Under the pieces are notes generated by a model. That model saw only the letters and a program-made list of their open reading frames with translations, did not search any database and was not told the DNA's origin. 64,000 bases of DNA. Origin: Drosophila pseudoobscura (Eukaryota; Arthropoda; Insecta; Diptera; Drosophilidae). Location of the stretch: assembly GCF_009870125.1 (NCBI RefSeq), contig NC_046683.1, positions 15,013,001 to 15,077,000 of the forward strand, written 5' to 3'. This document shows, piece after piece, positions 12,309-23,612 of this stretch. The translations under genes were made by a program, and so were the position numbers. Numbering within the stretch: the first letter of the stretch is position 1; every line of letters starts with the position of its first letter.

Positions 12309-14237
12309 TCACTTGCCCACAGGTGGAGAGGCGACCCCCTGGAAGACTTTGCGCCAGAGGTGCTCCAGCAGGAAGGCGAGAAGGGCAAGCAGGTTGCCAC
12401 CGAGGACGACATAGAAGGCCAACTGGAGGTCACCGATGGTGAGGACACGTGCGAGGTCGGCCTCAGCGTTGGCCTCGAGGGTGCGGGCGCGCATCTGGAT
12501 GTCGACGCGGGACTTCTCGTCCGCGATCCACTTGACGATGAGGCCGGCGTTGAGGAGGCGCAGAAGGAGGGCATTGATGGCGTCCTCCCAGGGCGAGTCG
12601 CGCGGCATCACATAGGAGATGGTGTAGTACTTGGGGCACTCCGGCACCACCCAGATACGGCGCAGCAGCATGAAGAGGGAGGACTCCAGCATGAGGGAGG
12701 TATAGCGAGAGACACCGGCCTTGCCCCCGTTCCGGGCCACATCGTCAATGACGTCCGCATGGAGGTCGCGGTTCCAGGACAGCTTCTTGTTGAGACTGGC
12801 AAAGAGCGGCGAAGTCTCGCTGAAGAAAAGATCATCCGCCATGGAGGTGTACTTGTAGATCACCTTCAGACCACTGTCGTCCAGCTCCTGCATGGTGTTG
12901 ATGTCCTTGTAGTACAGCGGATGGATGTACACCGTGGCCAGGCTCGACTCGAATATGGCCCCGAAGATCACGCTAACCAGGCACAGCGATCCAATGAACA
13001 TCCGCTCCGTATAGCTCGCGGGCAGCCTCGCCAGATTCACGCGCACCCACACCACCCACGTGTCCACCATTATGCCCAGCGCCTGCTTGTACAGCTGCCG
13101 ATCCCGCAGCTTGACGATCCCCAGGCGCAGGTTGATCAGGCGCAGCAGCAGCCAGATCAAGGCACAGCCAAAGGCGGACAGGATGAAGCCCAGCCAGATG
13201 TCGTAGCCGACCGCAAAGATGGGCAGTATGGACTGGGGTATGCGATGCGCCTTGGGCACGTAGATGCACAGCTCATCGTCGTAGACGGCCACCGTGAAGT
13301 CCATGTACTGCTGCACCAGGTAGTCCTTCACGAAGAAGCCCGTCAGGCAGATGTCCAAGCCATCCTGGATGATCGAACCGATGGCTCCGTTGTAGCTGCC
13401 ATTTGCACTGCGTTCGCTGCAAAAGAGAATCATTCGATGGGACATTCGATTCCAACACAGATTTATGACCTACCCAAAGTAGTTCTTATCTGGCTGCTGC
13501 AGCAGCAGGGTAAAGTTGAGTTTCTCCTGCAGTATCTGCGCCACGGAGAAGTCGACGCCTGTGACACTGACCAGTAAACCCGTATTCGGGTCCAGCTCCG
13601 GCCGGGTGTAGACGGACTTGAACATTTGCACGCGTAGCGGATAGCCGCCCATGTCGTGGAAGAGGTACTTGGACAGCGGCTCATGGCCCGTGTAGGGGAC
13701 CAGGCGGCCAAAGGCCTGTCCACTGCGCCGGAAGGGATCGTATATCCAGATCCCTTCCAGCGAGAGGATGTACCGGTTGTAGATCTTGTGGCGCGTCCAC
13801 AGCTGTCGACAGCTCTCCTCCAGCTGGCCCTGCTCCCACACCGTGAGTCCCTCACTCTGATCGGCCAGTACGTAGAAGAAGACCCCGGCCCGCTGGCTGG
13901 GGCCGGCTGCACCCCGATTCGAGATGAGGTCCGCCAGAGTCATGACCAGAGCCAGATTCTCCCGACCAAAGCGGTCGTCCAGCCACTGGTCCTGGTCCGC
14001 CTCGTAGCCCAGAACTATTAGGGGCACCTGGGAGCGATGCAGCAACCACTGGACATAGACATTGGCGGCATCCCCGTGCTGATGACCCAAACGCAGCCAC
14101 AGCTGCACCCGAGGCAGGTCCCTCGTGGGCACCGCCATTAAATCATCCAATTGGCTCAACTCCACACCGATGGAAGCGCTTCCCGCGGAGAGCAGCAGCA
14201 GTAGAAGCAGTAGGAGCAGCAGGATTGAGACTGCCAT
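12309..14237 (-). CDS. divergent ionotropic receptor (Ir family, two exons)
   Basis: Predicted 623-aa chemoreceptor channel of the plasma membrane. Exons are 14237-13474 and 13416-12309, joined by a 57-base intron (GTAGGT donor, TTTTGCAG acceptor). I chose the ATG at 14237 because it starts a textbook signal peptide (MAVSI followed by a run of Leu, then SAGSAS). Around residues 190-275 lies the S1 half of a glutamate-receptor-like ligand domain. A first membrane helix is near 328-348, a short pore-like segment follows, a second helix sits near 392-416 next to an SYT motif that replaces the canonical SYTANLAAF, and a last helix is near 585-605. This order is that of variant ionotropic glutamate receptors. 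The short N-terminal region lacks a full ATD, as in divergent Irs that act in taste. Ir10a is a plausible orthologue because neighbouring genes come from region 10B, but I cannot prove it. Confidence 0.85.
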
Positions 14238-14841
14238 TCGTCTTGGCTTTGATATCACAAATGACTCAGGAAGTCCTCCAGTTCCTCCTGTTAATGTCCT
14301 GTGCCGTGCCTGCTCCTTGTTTTGACACCTGCAATTTTGTTTGTTTGCTTGCGCGTAATTAGAGACTCGTTGTGTCAGCTCTATCGCAGGTCCCGTCGCA
14401 GCTCCTGAGCAAACATCGCAGGGCGACACCCCCCACACAGGAGCTTATGTCTGTTTTTTTTTTCTCCTCTTGTTTTCCTGCCTGTGGGCGGCTACCACTC
14501 CCCCATAACTTCTGCTGCTTTTGTTGTCCCTTTTCCCAGGTTCGCATTCAGTTTTGACCATTCATTGCTAAATCAACTTGTTTGAACGCGGAAATCCCAG
14601 CAAAAAGGCCAACGAAAACGGAAAGCCCCCCCAGCCCCTCCCCAGTGACACAGTCCGCCCTGCGGCTGTAGTCCAGCGGAATTGTTAGATCAGAGAACAT
14701 ACAAGTTCTTTTATTGTATTGTATGACTGTCGGGTCAAGCAGCATAAATATCATAAATGATAGCCAGTGGTGCAGCCTAAAGTAAATCCATACTACGAGT
14801 ATTTTATTGCTCGCTATTTGCACTGTCCACTGTACGAATCA

Positions 14842-15490
14842 TTGTTACGGCATAGATATGTACATACATACATACATATGCTTACGCACAGCAGCGGCCG
14901 TTCCTTCGCGTCGCTATCCACCTTCGTTTCGTTAAGCCATTCTTTGCTCTCTATCTCCATCACTCGTGCTCGGCTCAGCCGCAGCCACGATTTGCTCTAG
15001 CGCTCTCTTTAGTTAGTTAATGCGCTTCGCTCGAGCCGATCTTCGTAGCCATCGGATCACATTGCTCTTCATCGGTCGCACACAATATTCATACATATGT
15101 ATGCTTGCACATACGCATACGTCGCTCTTCATATAACAATAAATAGTGCCTATTAGAGTGAAAAAGCTCATTCACTATTCCCATTTGTATGCTTAGTAGT
15201 AACTACTGTAGCTACTGGACGCTATGGCGGGTCCAACATTTTTTGTCTTTGTTTTCGCTAGAAAAAAAAGTCACCTTCGCCTCTTTCCCTATATTCACAT
15301 GCATATCTACATACGGATGTATGTATGTACGAGTATGTACAAGGAAATCTGTGAGTGGTCACGTCTGCCACTACTGTCCGCTGACAAGAGTAACAAAAAC
15401 AGCCATCAATAAAGTTCTACTCTTTCCAACGCGCGCTCGATCCGCGCGGTGCGTGCCCGTGTACCTGGTGTGTCTGGTCTGTGAGTAGTT
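14842..15490. mobile_element. possible solo LTR remnant
   Basis: The segment starts with TGTTACGG, then has TACATA/TATG arrays, a GC-rich CTCT-containing middle, an AATAAA at about 15408 and a GT-rich tail. This order resembles long terminal repeats of BEL/Pao or gypsy elements of obscura-group flies. I could not find a clear CA end, a target-site duplication or internal retroviral genes, so the assignment is weak. Confidence 0.25.
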
Positions 15491-17174
15491 TTGAAAATGA
15501 AAAATAAATTGGAAAATTGAAAAAGCAATTCATCGCATTAGGAACGTGCAGTGAATGGCAGGACTCGCTGGTGTGCCTCCTCCTGCAGTTGCCAAAGTGA
15601 TGCTCCCCCTCACGGACAATGGCAAGTTTTTATCACTCCACGGCAGGTGCGTTGCCGAGACAATGGAAACTGATGCACCACTCCATTTGCTCTTTCTCCT
15701 TCTTCATCTTGAGGTCCGCCTACCCGGTCCGCCATTTGTCTCATTTGCTCCCAGACTAGAGATGGGCATTTGCCATATGGCTGTATGTGACTCATGTGAT
15801 AAGTGCATACGGAGGCCTGCCTGCTTTGCCCCCCGCTTTATTTTCATCATTCGAGCTGTCATATTCCACCAATCCGGTGGTCTTTTCTTTAGAGGTATTG
15901 CTCTTAAAGTCTCAGAGATCGACAGACGACGGAATATGGATGGTTCGTAAATGTTTTTCGTGCGTGTGCTTGTGCGTTCCGTGGCAGTCCGTCCCTGGCC
16001 GCGCCCATCGCCATCTGGGACCGAACTGCATTCAACACAAAACGAGCTGAGCTCAATGGGCGTGGCCAGCTTTTATGGTCCGGCGATAAAATCAAATTGA
16101 AGTTTTCCCGGCTTTCCTCAAAGACAGAGACACACAGGAGAGCGAGTGAGAGAGAGTGAGGAGTGAAAACGGTTGGCTCATTTATTATTATGAGGCGGCC
16201 GTTGTGTGGAACCGGAGGCATCCAGAAGGGAATGAAATCATTTGTAACCTGGCACGTGAAAATCAGCTCGAGCCAGGCATCCCGTTGCAAAGTTCGATTG
16301 GCCATTGTGGCAAAGCGCATTCTATGGGTTCATTCAGCCCTCTTTCGATTTGCCTCTAATCCGACCCCCCCACCGACAAAACTTTCTGTCCGCACCTTTG
16401 TCGGCTGGTTGGAGATAACCCGTTTGTGCCCAACTTCTTGCCTGTTAAATATATGTGAATTAACAAAAGCGCCAACGCTATTCTGCAGGGGAATGCATTT
16501 TAAATTTCCAGCGGATGCAGCACACTTTTGCGATAAGCTAGTGGCTCTTTATTTCCCACCAATATCCTTGGCTTGAAGCCCCATCACCAAATGGCAGAAC
16601 CGAGCAGCAGCCACAGTCCCATTCACAATCCACAGCCCCTCCGCCCTGCCAAAGCCATTACTTCCATTGCATTTACTTCTTTTGGCAACGCAAATTGCTC
16701 GCAAGCGAAAAACATAAAGAAAATAAGAAACCAGAGTGCAATCATGTCGGATCAAATGAACTGAACTTAACCAAGCCGAATGGCATGGCAATGGGATTAC
16801 CTTCAGCTGGAATTCACCAAAAAAAAAAAACCCCCAAGGGTTGCCGAAGCGTTAAATGCAAAGTGAAAATATCCATAATGAACTCAAAATTGTTTGTCTG
16901 CCGCATTCGTATGGAGAATGGCGAACACCAGCAAGTATCTCTAAAAATAAAAATGTATTTTTAAAGGTATATATTTATTTGTACACTGTATCCAATATTC
17001 AAGTCAAGCACTTCTGGACACTTCATCGATTCATCAAACACACCTCTAATCGCCTCGATAACTTTCGATTACCCCTTCCCGATGTGGGGAGAATGGCACT
17101 CCAAATGCTGTATTCCTCGAAAGGATTCTACGCCTAGGGAGGACGAAAGACACCATAATATTTCGCTTAACATG

Positions 17175-17180
17175 TTTATT
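17175..17180 (-). terminator. sisA poly(A) signal
   Basis: AATAAA on the minus strand about 120 nt past the sisA stop. It overlaps a Pumilio-type element (UGUAAAUA in the transcript, plus positions 17177-17184). A short 3' UTR suits a very short-lived early transcript. Confidence 0.6.
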
Positions 17181-17298
17181 TACAATATTTTGAATTGTTT
17201 TTAAATACCAAAAATAATACGCTTAATATCGAAAAATCAACAAGAAAAAAAAGGTGTCTAAGAACTAAGACTAAGAGAATAATCATTAATTCAATCAA

Positions 17299-17919
17299 TC
17301 ACTGGTCCATGGCCGTTGTCATGCACCGATCCACGCCGAAGTTCCTGCGCATGCGCTCCAGGGCTCCCAGATTGAAGCCCCGCGCCAGCAGCTCCGCCTC
17401 CGCCTGAGCGATCACCTCCCGCATGTGGTCCAGCACTCCGGCGCTCTCCGTCAGCTGGCTGCTGACGAACTTGTGACGGAAGCGCAGCTTGGCCTTCTTG
17501 ATCTTGTTGTTGTAGCGCGACTTGCGGCAGGACTCGGCCCTCTGCCGCTGGGTGTCGTGGCGACTGCTGGCCATTGGAGCGGCTGCGGATGTGGCTCTGG
17601 GCGAGGGTGTTGGCACTGGTACTGTTCTGGATGCCTCTGTCGGGGATGGTGCGCCGGACGCTGTCGTCTCCGGCCTAGGTTGGGCCCGTCGCTCCACCAC
17701 AATGGGGTTCGCGAGCAGCATCTGGTCCACATATCGTTGCTCCTCGTCGGCGTAGTGCGTCTTCAGGTGCTGCAGCTCCAGAGCCACCAGCTCGTCAATG
17801 TGCTCGGGTTGCTGCGTTGCCGGTCTGCTCTGCGGATGAAGGCCAGTGGCGCTGACCATGAGGGGTCCCGGACTGATCTGGGCGTAGAATTTATGCAGAT
17901 AGAGATGGCTCTGTTCCAT
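17299..17919 (-). CDS. sisA: Sisterless A, bZIP-like X-chromosome counting factor
   Basis: A 206-aa single-exon gene. In Drosophila, SisA is one of the X-linked signal elements: its double dose in XX embryos helps turn on the establishment promoter of Sex-lethal. The identifying features are an N-terminal MEQSHLYL, the conserved block THYADEEQRYVDQMLLANP and the basic region AESCRKSRYNNKIKKAKLRF (about residues 128-147). An imperfect leucine-zipper-like helix follows (about 152-182). It is a little longer than the D. melanogaster protein (189 aa) because of a Pro/Thr/Ser-rich middle linker. The frame is open further upstream, but I chose the ATG at 17919 because it gives the family start and lies about 50 nt after the expected transcription start. 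The intronless layout fits the very short nuclear cycles in which it is transcribed. Confidence 0.95.
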   Translation of the reverse strand: MEQSHLYLHKFYAQISPGPLMVSATGLHPQSRPATQQPEHIDELVALELQHLKTHYADEEQRYVDQMLLANPIVVERRAQPRPETTASGAPSPTEASRTVPVPTPSPRATSAAAPMASSRHDTQRQRAESCRKSRYNNKIKKAKLRFRHKFVSSQLTESAGVLDHMREVIAQAEAELLARGFNLGALERMRRNFGVDRCMTTAMDQ

Positions 17920-17994
17920 GGCGTGTTCGGGTGTGATGTGTGCTCTCCTCGAAGTGTGCAAGGCTTGTGCTGCCCCTCGTCCCTTCACGCCTCG

Positions 17995-18002
17995 CTTTTA
18001 TA
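17995..18002 (-). promoter_or_regulatory. sisA: sisA TATA box
   Basis: TATAAAAG on the minus strand, which puts transcription start near 17970, about 50 nt before the ATG. A TAGteam site lies only 6 bp further upstream. Confidence 0.75.
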
Positions 18003-18007
18003 GAAAA

Positions 18008-18014
18008 CAGGTAG
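18008..18014 (+). promoter_or_regulatory. sisA: TAGteam / Zelda site CAGGTAG next to the sisA TATA box
   Basis: A perfect CAGGTAG directly upstream of the TATA box. This heptamer is the highest-affinity site for the pioneer factor Zelda and is enriched at genes of the first zygotic wave, including sisA in D. melanogaster. Confidence 0.8.
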
Positions 18015-18130
18015 CCCGAAATCGGCATTGGGTGGCACTGGGCCACCGCTGCAGGTCTGTTCATGAATGATCGCCATCCAACTGACAACTGGAACTTTTA
18101 TGATCTTGTTTGCCTTTCCGTACCCCTTCC

Positions 18131-18137
18131 CTACCTG
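18131..18137 (-). promoter_or_regulatory. sisA: second perfect CAGGTAG upstream of sisA
   Basis: CTACCTG on the plus strand, about 160 bp upstream of the predicted sisA start. A weaker CAGGTAT lies at 18218-18224. Clustering of such sites supports early zygotic control. Confidence 0.65.
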
Positions 18138-18694
18138 TCCAGGGATTGGTCCCTCACCGAAGATGTAAACAAAGGGATTAGCGTCCGAAGCTGAAAGTAT
18201 CCTTAAGGAACTGCAGACAGGTATCCATTTTATATGTGTACCACCTTGTCATGATCAAACGTTGTCCAGAACATGGATACAATGTATTTATATTATATAT
18301 CCGTTTAGGGAAGGCGACCCAATAGGTACAACTTAAATTCTACAAAATGATAAAGAAATTATGTTTGAATTTAATTTTCAGATGACACGCACTCAAATAC
18401 AAAATATGGTTCTGTGGCAACTAATAAATTTTAATATATGCATTTTTAGAGCTATGGAATCGCGATGGAAAAGCTGCGTGTAAGTTATGTCTGGCACTGC
18501 ATATACAGAGATACAGAGATAAGTGTCCGACACTCGATAGATATACATATTGGAAGGGTGGTATAAATGTGCCTAACGGATACACGCGCATGATAAGGTC
18601 CAAGGTCAACACAGTGGCCAACGCATGCAGAAACACCCACAGTATAGGGATAATCTACCGATGAGCGATAAGAGCCAATCAGTCGTCGATAAGG

Positions 18695-18746
18695 CTACCT
18701 GGAATTGGCAACCTCTGGCCCCTCGGGTACACATTTGGGTAGGTAG
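18695..18746. promoter_or_regulatory. distal pair of TAGteam sites (CAGGTAG and TAGGTAG)
   Basis: CTACCTG at 18695-18701 and TAGGTAG at 18740-18746 lie within 52 bp of each other, some 750 bp upstream of sisA. They may be a distal Zelda element of sisA or belong to the small gene on its other side. Confidence 0.4.
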
Positions 18747-19713
18747 CCATAATTCAGTGAGAAATTAGCGGACATGTTGCGGCTTGTTGCGGGGCCCAGA
18801 TAATCCCCCGGCACAGATCACAGCCCGTTGTATAATTAAATTAACAGCCCTCGACGAATCCCAAAAAAAAGAGGTGCGCCAGCCCGGGTAAAAGGGGATC
18901 GGGGTTAAACCCGTGCCCGAGCAGGCCAGCACTCACAAACATCTAAGCTATGGAAATCCTTCTGGATCCCAATTTATGATTGAACGATCAGCGCGAAACC
19001 TGGGCTTTGTAGAAGAGACTGTAGACTGTATACACATAGACTCCCATAGTCTCCCGATTATAAGGGGAAACCTGTAACAGACAAGTAATATCTGTACAAA
19101 AAAAAACATATCTTTGCTAAAAGAATTAGCTTAAGAGAAGATACTTGTATTGATCTGAATGGTTTCTCCTTTAAAAAACATGCCTCATAGGGTTATCAAG
19201 CAAAAGTATACAATTCCTAATAAGAGCCATTATTATTTATATTATGGGAAAGCTGTAGGAAGTGGTGAAGTGTATTCACTGTAAAAAAAAACGTAGCACA
19301 GATTTGGGAGGTTGTATTCGTACGAGTATATTGAGTACATCGTCTGATCTATACTCAATGATCATGATCTTCTGGAATGATCATCTGTATTCATCTGTTC
19401 GGCTATACCCCATTCCTCATGGAATCTTATCTTAATTCGAATGTAAATAGAGTGCTAGCGTTGTTGATTAGAAATTTTGTGGATTTTACGCTCTTTGTTG
19501 CTTATTTCTACATATTTCCATCTTCCATTTCCCAGCAGCTTAAATCCCTCACTCCATCCATTTATTTGGTAATCCATCCATGCGAACATATGTTTTATTC
19601 TAAAGAACAGCCCTGCCTGCTTCAATCCCACAAATAAAATTGTCAACAAAGCTTACATTTTCATGTTTTATATTGTTTGATAATATTGTCTAATGAATTT
19701 AGTTTGAAAATCA
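18747..19713. other. intergenic, nothing assignable
   Basis: AT-rich sequence between the sisA upstream region and the small minus-strand gene. It should hold that gene's 3' UTR. No coding frame with homology is seen. Confidence 0.4.
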
Positions 19714-20206
19714 CTACATTGTTTTACATTGCGATTTTAAGAAATCCTTTCTGCTGTCTGTCTCGGTATCGATGGTGTTGGAAGGTACAGGATTGCGCCG
19801 GAGTGGAGATCGGCTTCTGGTTGGAGCCGGGCCCCGGTTTTGGCTATCGCGTCGGTTTACAGGTCGGCCTCTGGCTTGACTACTGCGGCCAGATAAAGGG
19901 GTCAGGGACTTGACAATATAGTGTTCTCCTTGAAGCTGAAGGTACCCCAGCCTTTGTCCCGCCTCCAGCGTGGCCATAGTTTCGCGGCGGTCCTTATTTG
20001 ACAAGGGACACCCATTGAGCTTCTCCATCTTGTCCAAGATCGCCTCATAGCACAAGGGTGTGCCCGATTCCGCCAACAGTTTGGCCATCAGCTCAACATT
20101 CTGAATGCTGCAAGAGAGTGGGAGAGTCACTGCCATAAGCCCGGGACTGGAGAGGGGAACCACAGATTACTCACTTGGATACGTTGTCTTTGGTGTACGA
20201 ATTCAT
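19714..20206 (-). CDS. small basic protein, possible winged-helix fold
   Basis: Predicted 141-aa protein from two exons: 20206-20175 (MNSYTKDNVS plus two bases) and 20107-19714. The 67-base intron has a GTGAGT donor and a CTCTTGCAG acceptor, and the frame is kept across it. Residues 10-75 look like a compact helical domain ending in two short strands (GYLQLQGEHYIVKSL), as in small winged-helix domains such as insect DUF4777; this is a guess from pattern only. The C-terminal half is basic and rich in Arg, Ser and Pro (RSRSPLRRNP), suggesting a nucleic-acid-binding or chromatin protein. The intact frame across a proper intron argues that it is a real gene. I do not recognise an orthologue. Confidence 0.65.
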
Positions 20207-22096
20207 ATCTCAGTCTGAAGTATCAGAAAATTTCACAAAGCTCAAAATGATACAAAATAGATGACACACAGCTTAAAACAGATATGTTCACTGTTCCACT
20301 CGTAGTTCCTAACTGAAATAAATGGGAAATCTGGAAACCTATATGCCTCGGATAAACAACACAGCCTCCTATGAAGGGGGGGGGGAACTTAATACTCGCA
20401 AAAGGCAGTAGCAAAGCGGCATACAGCCTCCTTAGCCTTCCGTTTTCAATGGACGTCTCGCTTCCAAACTCAAGGGCGCACTCGAGATATCCAAGGAGTT
20501 CTTAAAATATGCCTTAGATCTACTAAGAAAGTGTTGAAAGATGGAGCAGCAGTGTCCCCTACGGCTCCCTCTCCCTCTGCCAGCGATTGCCCCACAAATG
20601 GCCTATTTGTTCATCCTTCATCTATGTAGCTGTCGCTCCGTCTATGGTTCCATAATGTCTTTAACACTTTTCTTTTCTGTTTACTGTTCAGTACCTGTTC
20701 TTGCCTCTTCCATATGGAGTCTTCAATGATCAGTAAAATATAAGATGAATGATAGATTGGGTGAGGAGCAAGTAAGATAGTGGCTTTCACTTTCATCTAA
20801 GACCCTCTATTGTGGGCTCTTTATCCCTTATCCAACAGATGTCCAGCTCCACTACAGATGATACTTATTAGCGAATTGCAAGTGTCACACCATGTCAAAC
20901 ATGGTAAAGATTGTTCTCTTTAAAAAACATTTTATGATAGAAAGGAAACTACACGTGCACTAATTGAAAACGCTAATCTAACGCCAGTGGATAATTCGAC
21001 ATTTCTGTTTCCCAATCCAGGGGGGCTCCATAAGCTCCCATAGACATACTCGTTCAAGCATTCTCTATTCTCGATCAGCTGTCTGCTTTAACCCATATAT
21101 TACATATATAATTTTGTGATACAGCAACCAGGTAATTATAAATGTTATTCCACATCTTTTGAAACCACAAAGAATGGTAAAAACTATGTCCTCTTCTAAA
21201 CTTAGGAGATGTAAGGATCTAAGGTCCAAGTTCTTGTTGGATAAGGGAGAATTTTTACACCTAGTAGGACCAGTAAAAGATTCTCTATCTCTATCACTAT
21301 ATCAAGAAACTGATTAGAGGGTATCTCTTGGTCGAGACACGTCGAAATATTGTAGCCATCTCTCTTGTTTTAAATCTCTACTTTAATCGGGGCTGGGGCG
21401 GGCTGTCAGCGACAGATGGACCCATACCCAGACCCACACCCCGTGCTGGAAAATAATATTCCATTTGAATAATAAAACTGTCGCCCAATATGTGTTTTTC
21501 GAGAGATACGATTCTATTTCGGAAAGCGAAAATGAGAAAATATGCAGACAAGTATAATTAAAAAACGATTTATAATCATTTTCGCACAAATCCCAGTGGA
21601 CCCCCAAACGCCTAACACCATCCCAACCCAACAGGCCGAGCACCCATCGACCCATGCGACGTCCCATGTCCATGTCTATGTCCAACACCAACGAGCACTT
21701 GAAGCCTGAGAATTTCCAAACTCGAAAAGAATGAAATAAAATGGAATGAGGGAATGAGAGCCAGAGCCAGAGCCAGAGCCATAAATACGGCCATAAAAGC
21801 AACGTGCTCATCGTGGAGACGGCACTGCCACCGTCACCGCCACTGCCACTTCCACCGGGGACATCCCCAACGACATTGAGTTTGAATTATGTCAACGCAG
21901 TAATAAATTGTTCAAGGCATTAAATTAAAATCTATGTACATGCAATTTCTGTGGGCGAGGCTGGGGGAGTGTGGCCAGCAGATAGGTGACCCCAATTTGG
22001 GATTTGCGTTGGATAATTTACAGCAGCGAAGGAGGCAGGCAAATCTCGGTTTAGTTTTAGATGCTCATCCTTTACAAAATCGTCAAAATTTACGTT

Positions 22097-22130
<34 letters not shown>

Positions 22131-22265
22131 AGTGGGTGGTGTCCCTGTCCATCTGTGGGTATATTGGCCATCGGATCAGCCCTCATGTCTAAAACACCTT
22201 TTTTTTGTACAGCCTACGCAAATCCTGCCACAACATTCGTTTAAAATACAATTTTACACTAAACT
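20207..22265. other. intergenic, no supported gene
   Basis: No homology-bearing frame is seen. The stretch has GAGCCA hexamer repeats near 21760 and a CT run at 22099-22128. Frames of 60-140 codons occur but look like chance openings, several without an ATG. Confidence 0.45.
22099..22128. repeat. CT dinucleotide run (GAGA-type)
   Basis: About 14 uninterrupted CT units. In flies such tracts can bind GAF/Trl or CLAMP, but nothing nearby shows a role here. Confidence 0.8.
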
Positions 22266-22721
22266 CTACAGGTGGTAGGGCTGATGGCATTTGCCAAGCA
22301 GCCGCGGGCCCTCCTCGAGGAGGGATTTGTGCACCCGACATATACTGTTGGTGGCAAAGTTGGTGACGCGCCTCTGTATGCATCGCAGGCAGCACTTCTT
22401 CACTTGGCAATCAGATTGCTGTCGGCGATCTTCTCCCGCAGGCAGTACTCGTTAAGCTCCCAATTAATGGCCTTACGGCGATAGAACAGGTCGTAGATGT
22501 AGCGCGTCTTCTGGTTGTGGATCTTGAACACGGGGCCATGCGGTTCCGTTTCGGCTGTAAATAAACATCAATGTTTCGCATTTTTCATCACTCCCTCCCT
22601 TTATCTCTCTTCATCGAACTGCGCAGCCGGCGAATCGTACGTTGGCTTACTTACACTCTCGCATTTTCTGCCCCAGCTTCTCCAGTGTGGTCTCTATTAG
22701 CTCGCAGCCTGGTGGGCCCAT
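22266..22721 (-). pseudogene. decayed copy of the splicing factor BUD31 / G10 (l(1)10Bb)
   Basis: The minus strand reads as BUD31, a zinc-binding protein of the spliceosome's Prp19-related core. Exon A (22721-22655) encodes ELIETTLEKLGQKMRE. A GTAAGT donor and TTTACAG acceptor then join exon B (from 22554), which gives ETEPH, then [20 protein letters not shown] and ADSNLIAK before a TGA. In another frame the conserved [21 protein letters not shown] and so on continue to a stop at 22266. Compared with the family it lacks the N-terminal basic start, about ten residues after ETEPH, one base at the WKK motif and about 18 bases before CCLRC. The zinc-binding C-terminus is also scrambled. Retention of an intron shows DNA-level duplication or in-place decay rather than retroposition. 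ATCGAT-rich DNA just upstream (22783-22812) may be its old promoter. Confidence 0.85.
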
Positions 22722-23335
22722 TCACAATTTAACGGATTAACTATAAACGGACAAGAGCTGTTCAAATTTGGGCTGCGAAGCCATCGATGGCATTATCGAA
22801 AATATCGATGGTCTTAGAATTGTGCGATAGTTTCTTATCAATTAAGAAAAAAGTAATATTTCGAAGTTTATAAAATATGAAGCTACAATATGCAAGTTGG
22901 ACTTCTCCGGCATACGCATAGATAGTAAACGCAATAACGCATATATAGCAAACCGCCATTAAATTCAAAACGATAATTTACGAGCTTTTGTCAGATATCG
23001 ATTCGATAATTTACATTTTGCATGAAGCTTACATGGTATATTGCACATACTGACTAAGTATTGGGGTTTAAATGTAGGGGCGCGACTCATAACGTTTCCT
23101 TCCCGGTCGTTGCTTATACAAAGTGAAAAGGACTCACTCGAAGGCTAAACGACAAGGTAATCCGCCAATCCATAGTATATGGATAGTATATCCATAGTAT
23201 CATTGGCCTCTGCGTCCATGTTCGGGTTTTGGGTTTGATTTGATTTGAAACTCACCCAGCGCGGCTTAAGTATTTTGAGAACGCGTTAATAATTTTCTGC
23301 CCACGCGCTCGGCAGCTCGAGTGGACTCCAACGAC

Positions 23336-23545
23336 TAGAAAATTGATTCACTAATCGGATAAAATTATATGGGCATGGCTAAATGTTCTATATAGCTGAG
23401 AATATTCCACGGAAGATCGAAAACGAGGAATATGTAAAATAGAACTTGAATTCGTCAGTATATTTACGGTATTTTTTTTAAATGAGACGGTATGTTTCGG
23501 TATATTTCTGATGGTCGGACGGTTTCGATGTTGTATCGATAAGTC
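23336..23545 (-). repeat. copy of a ~200-bp dispersed repeat near the r promoter
   Basis: The reverse complement matches 61541-61745 closely over about 200 bp. Shared blocks include ACCGTCCGACC, AACATACCGT, ATATACTGAC, TTCAAGTT, TTTTACATAT, TTCCGTGGAATATT and ATCCGATTA. The match starts within 20 bp of the DRE at 23534. Confidence 0.8.
23534..23541. promoter_or_regulatory. r: DRE (TATCGATA) upstream of r
   Basis: A perfect palindromic DNA-replication-related element, the site of DREF, a regulator of housekeeping and proliferation genes. That suits a pyrimidine-synthesis enzyme needed for DNA replication. Confidence 0.55.
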
Positions 23546-23604
23546 CGCGTTGATTGAAGTTAAGTTGGGTTGATTGAATTGCGCCATATAGGTTTGCAAA
23601 GCGC

Positions 23605-23612
23605 TATAAATA
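23605..23612 (+). promoter_or_regulatory. r: candidate r TATA box
   Basis: TATAAATA about 70 bp after the DRE would place transcription start near 23636, about 870 bp upstream of the r ATG. The gap fits a short non-coding exon plus a 5'-UTR intron. A weaker TATAAAG also occurs near 24257. Confidence 0.4.

Larger units (their letters stand above)
14238..17298. other. intergenic, no supported gene
   Basis: ATG-started frames of 80-138 codons occur on both strands, but none has a recognisable domain or a splice pattern. The part from about 14840 to 15490 looks like part of an LTR and is listed separately. The last ~120 bases before sisA carry its 3' UTR. Confidence 0.45.

Noticed and set aside
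12300-13577. 425-codon plus-strand frame
   Set aside because: Antisense shadow of the ionotropic receptor exon, kept open by the GC-biased third codon positions; no domain and no ATG at a sensible place.
15555-15950. 131-codon plus-strand frame starting with ATG
   Set aside because: No domain and non-coding-like composition after the first 20 codons.
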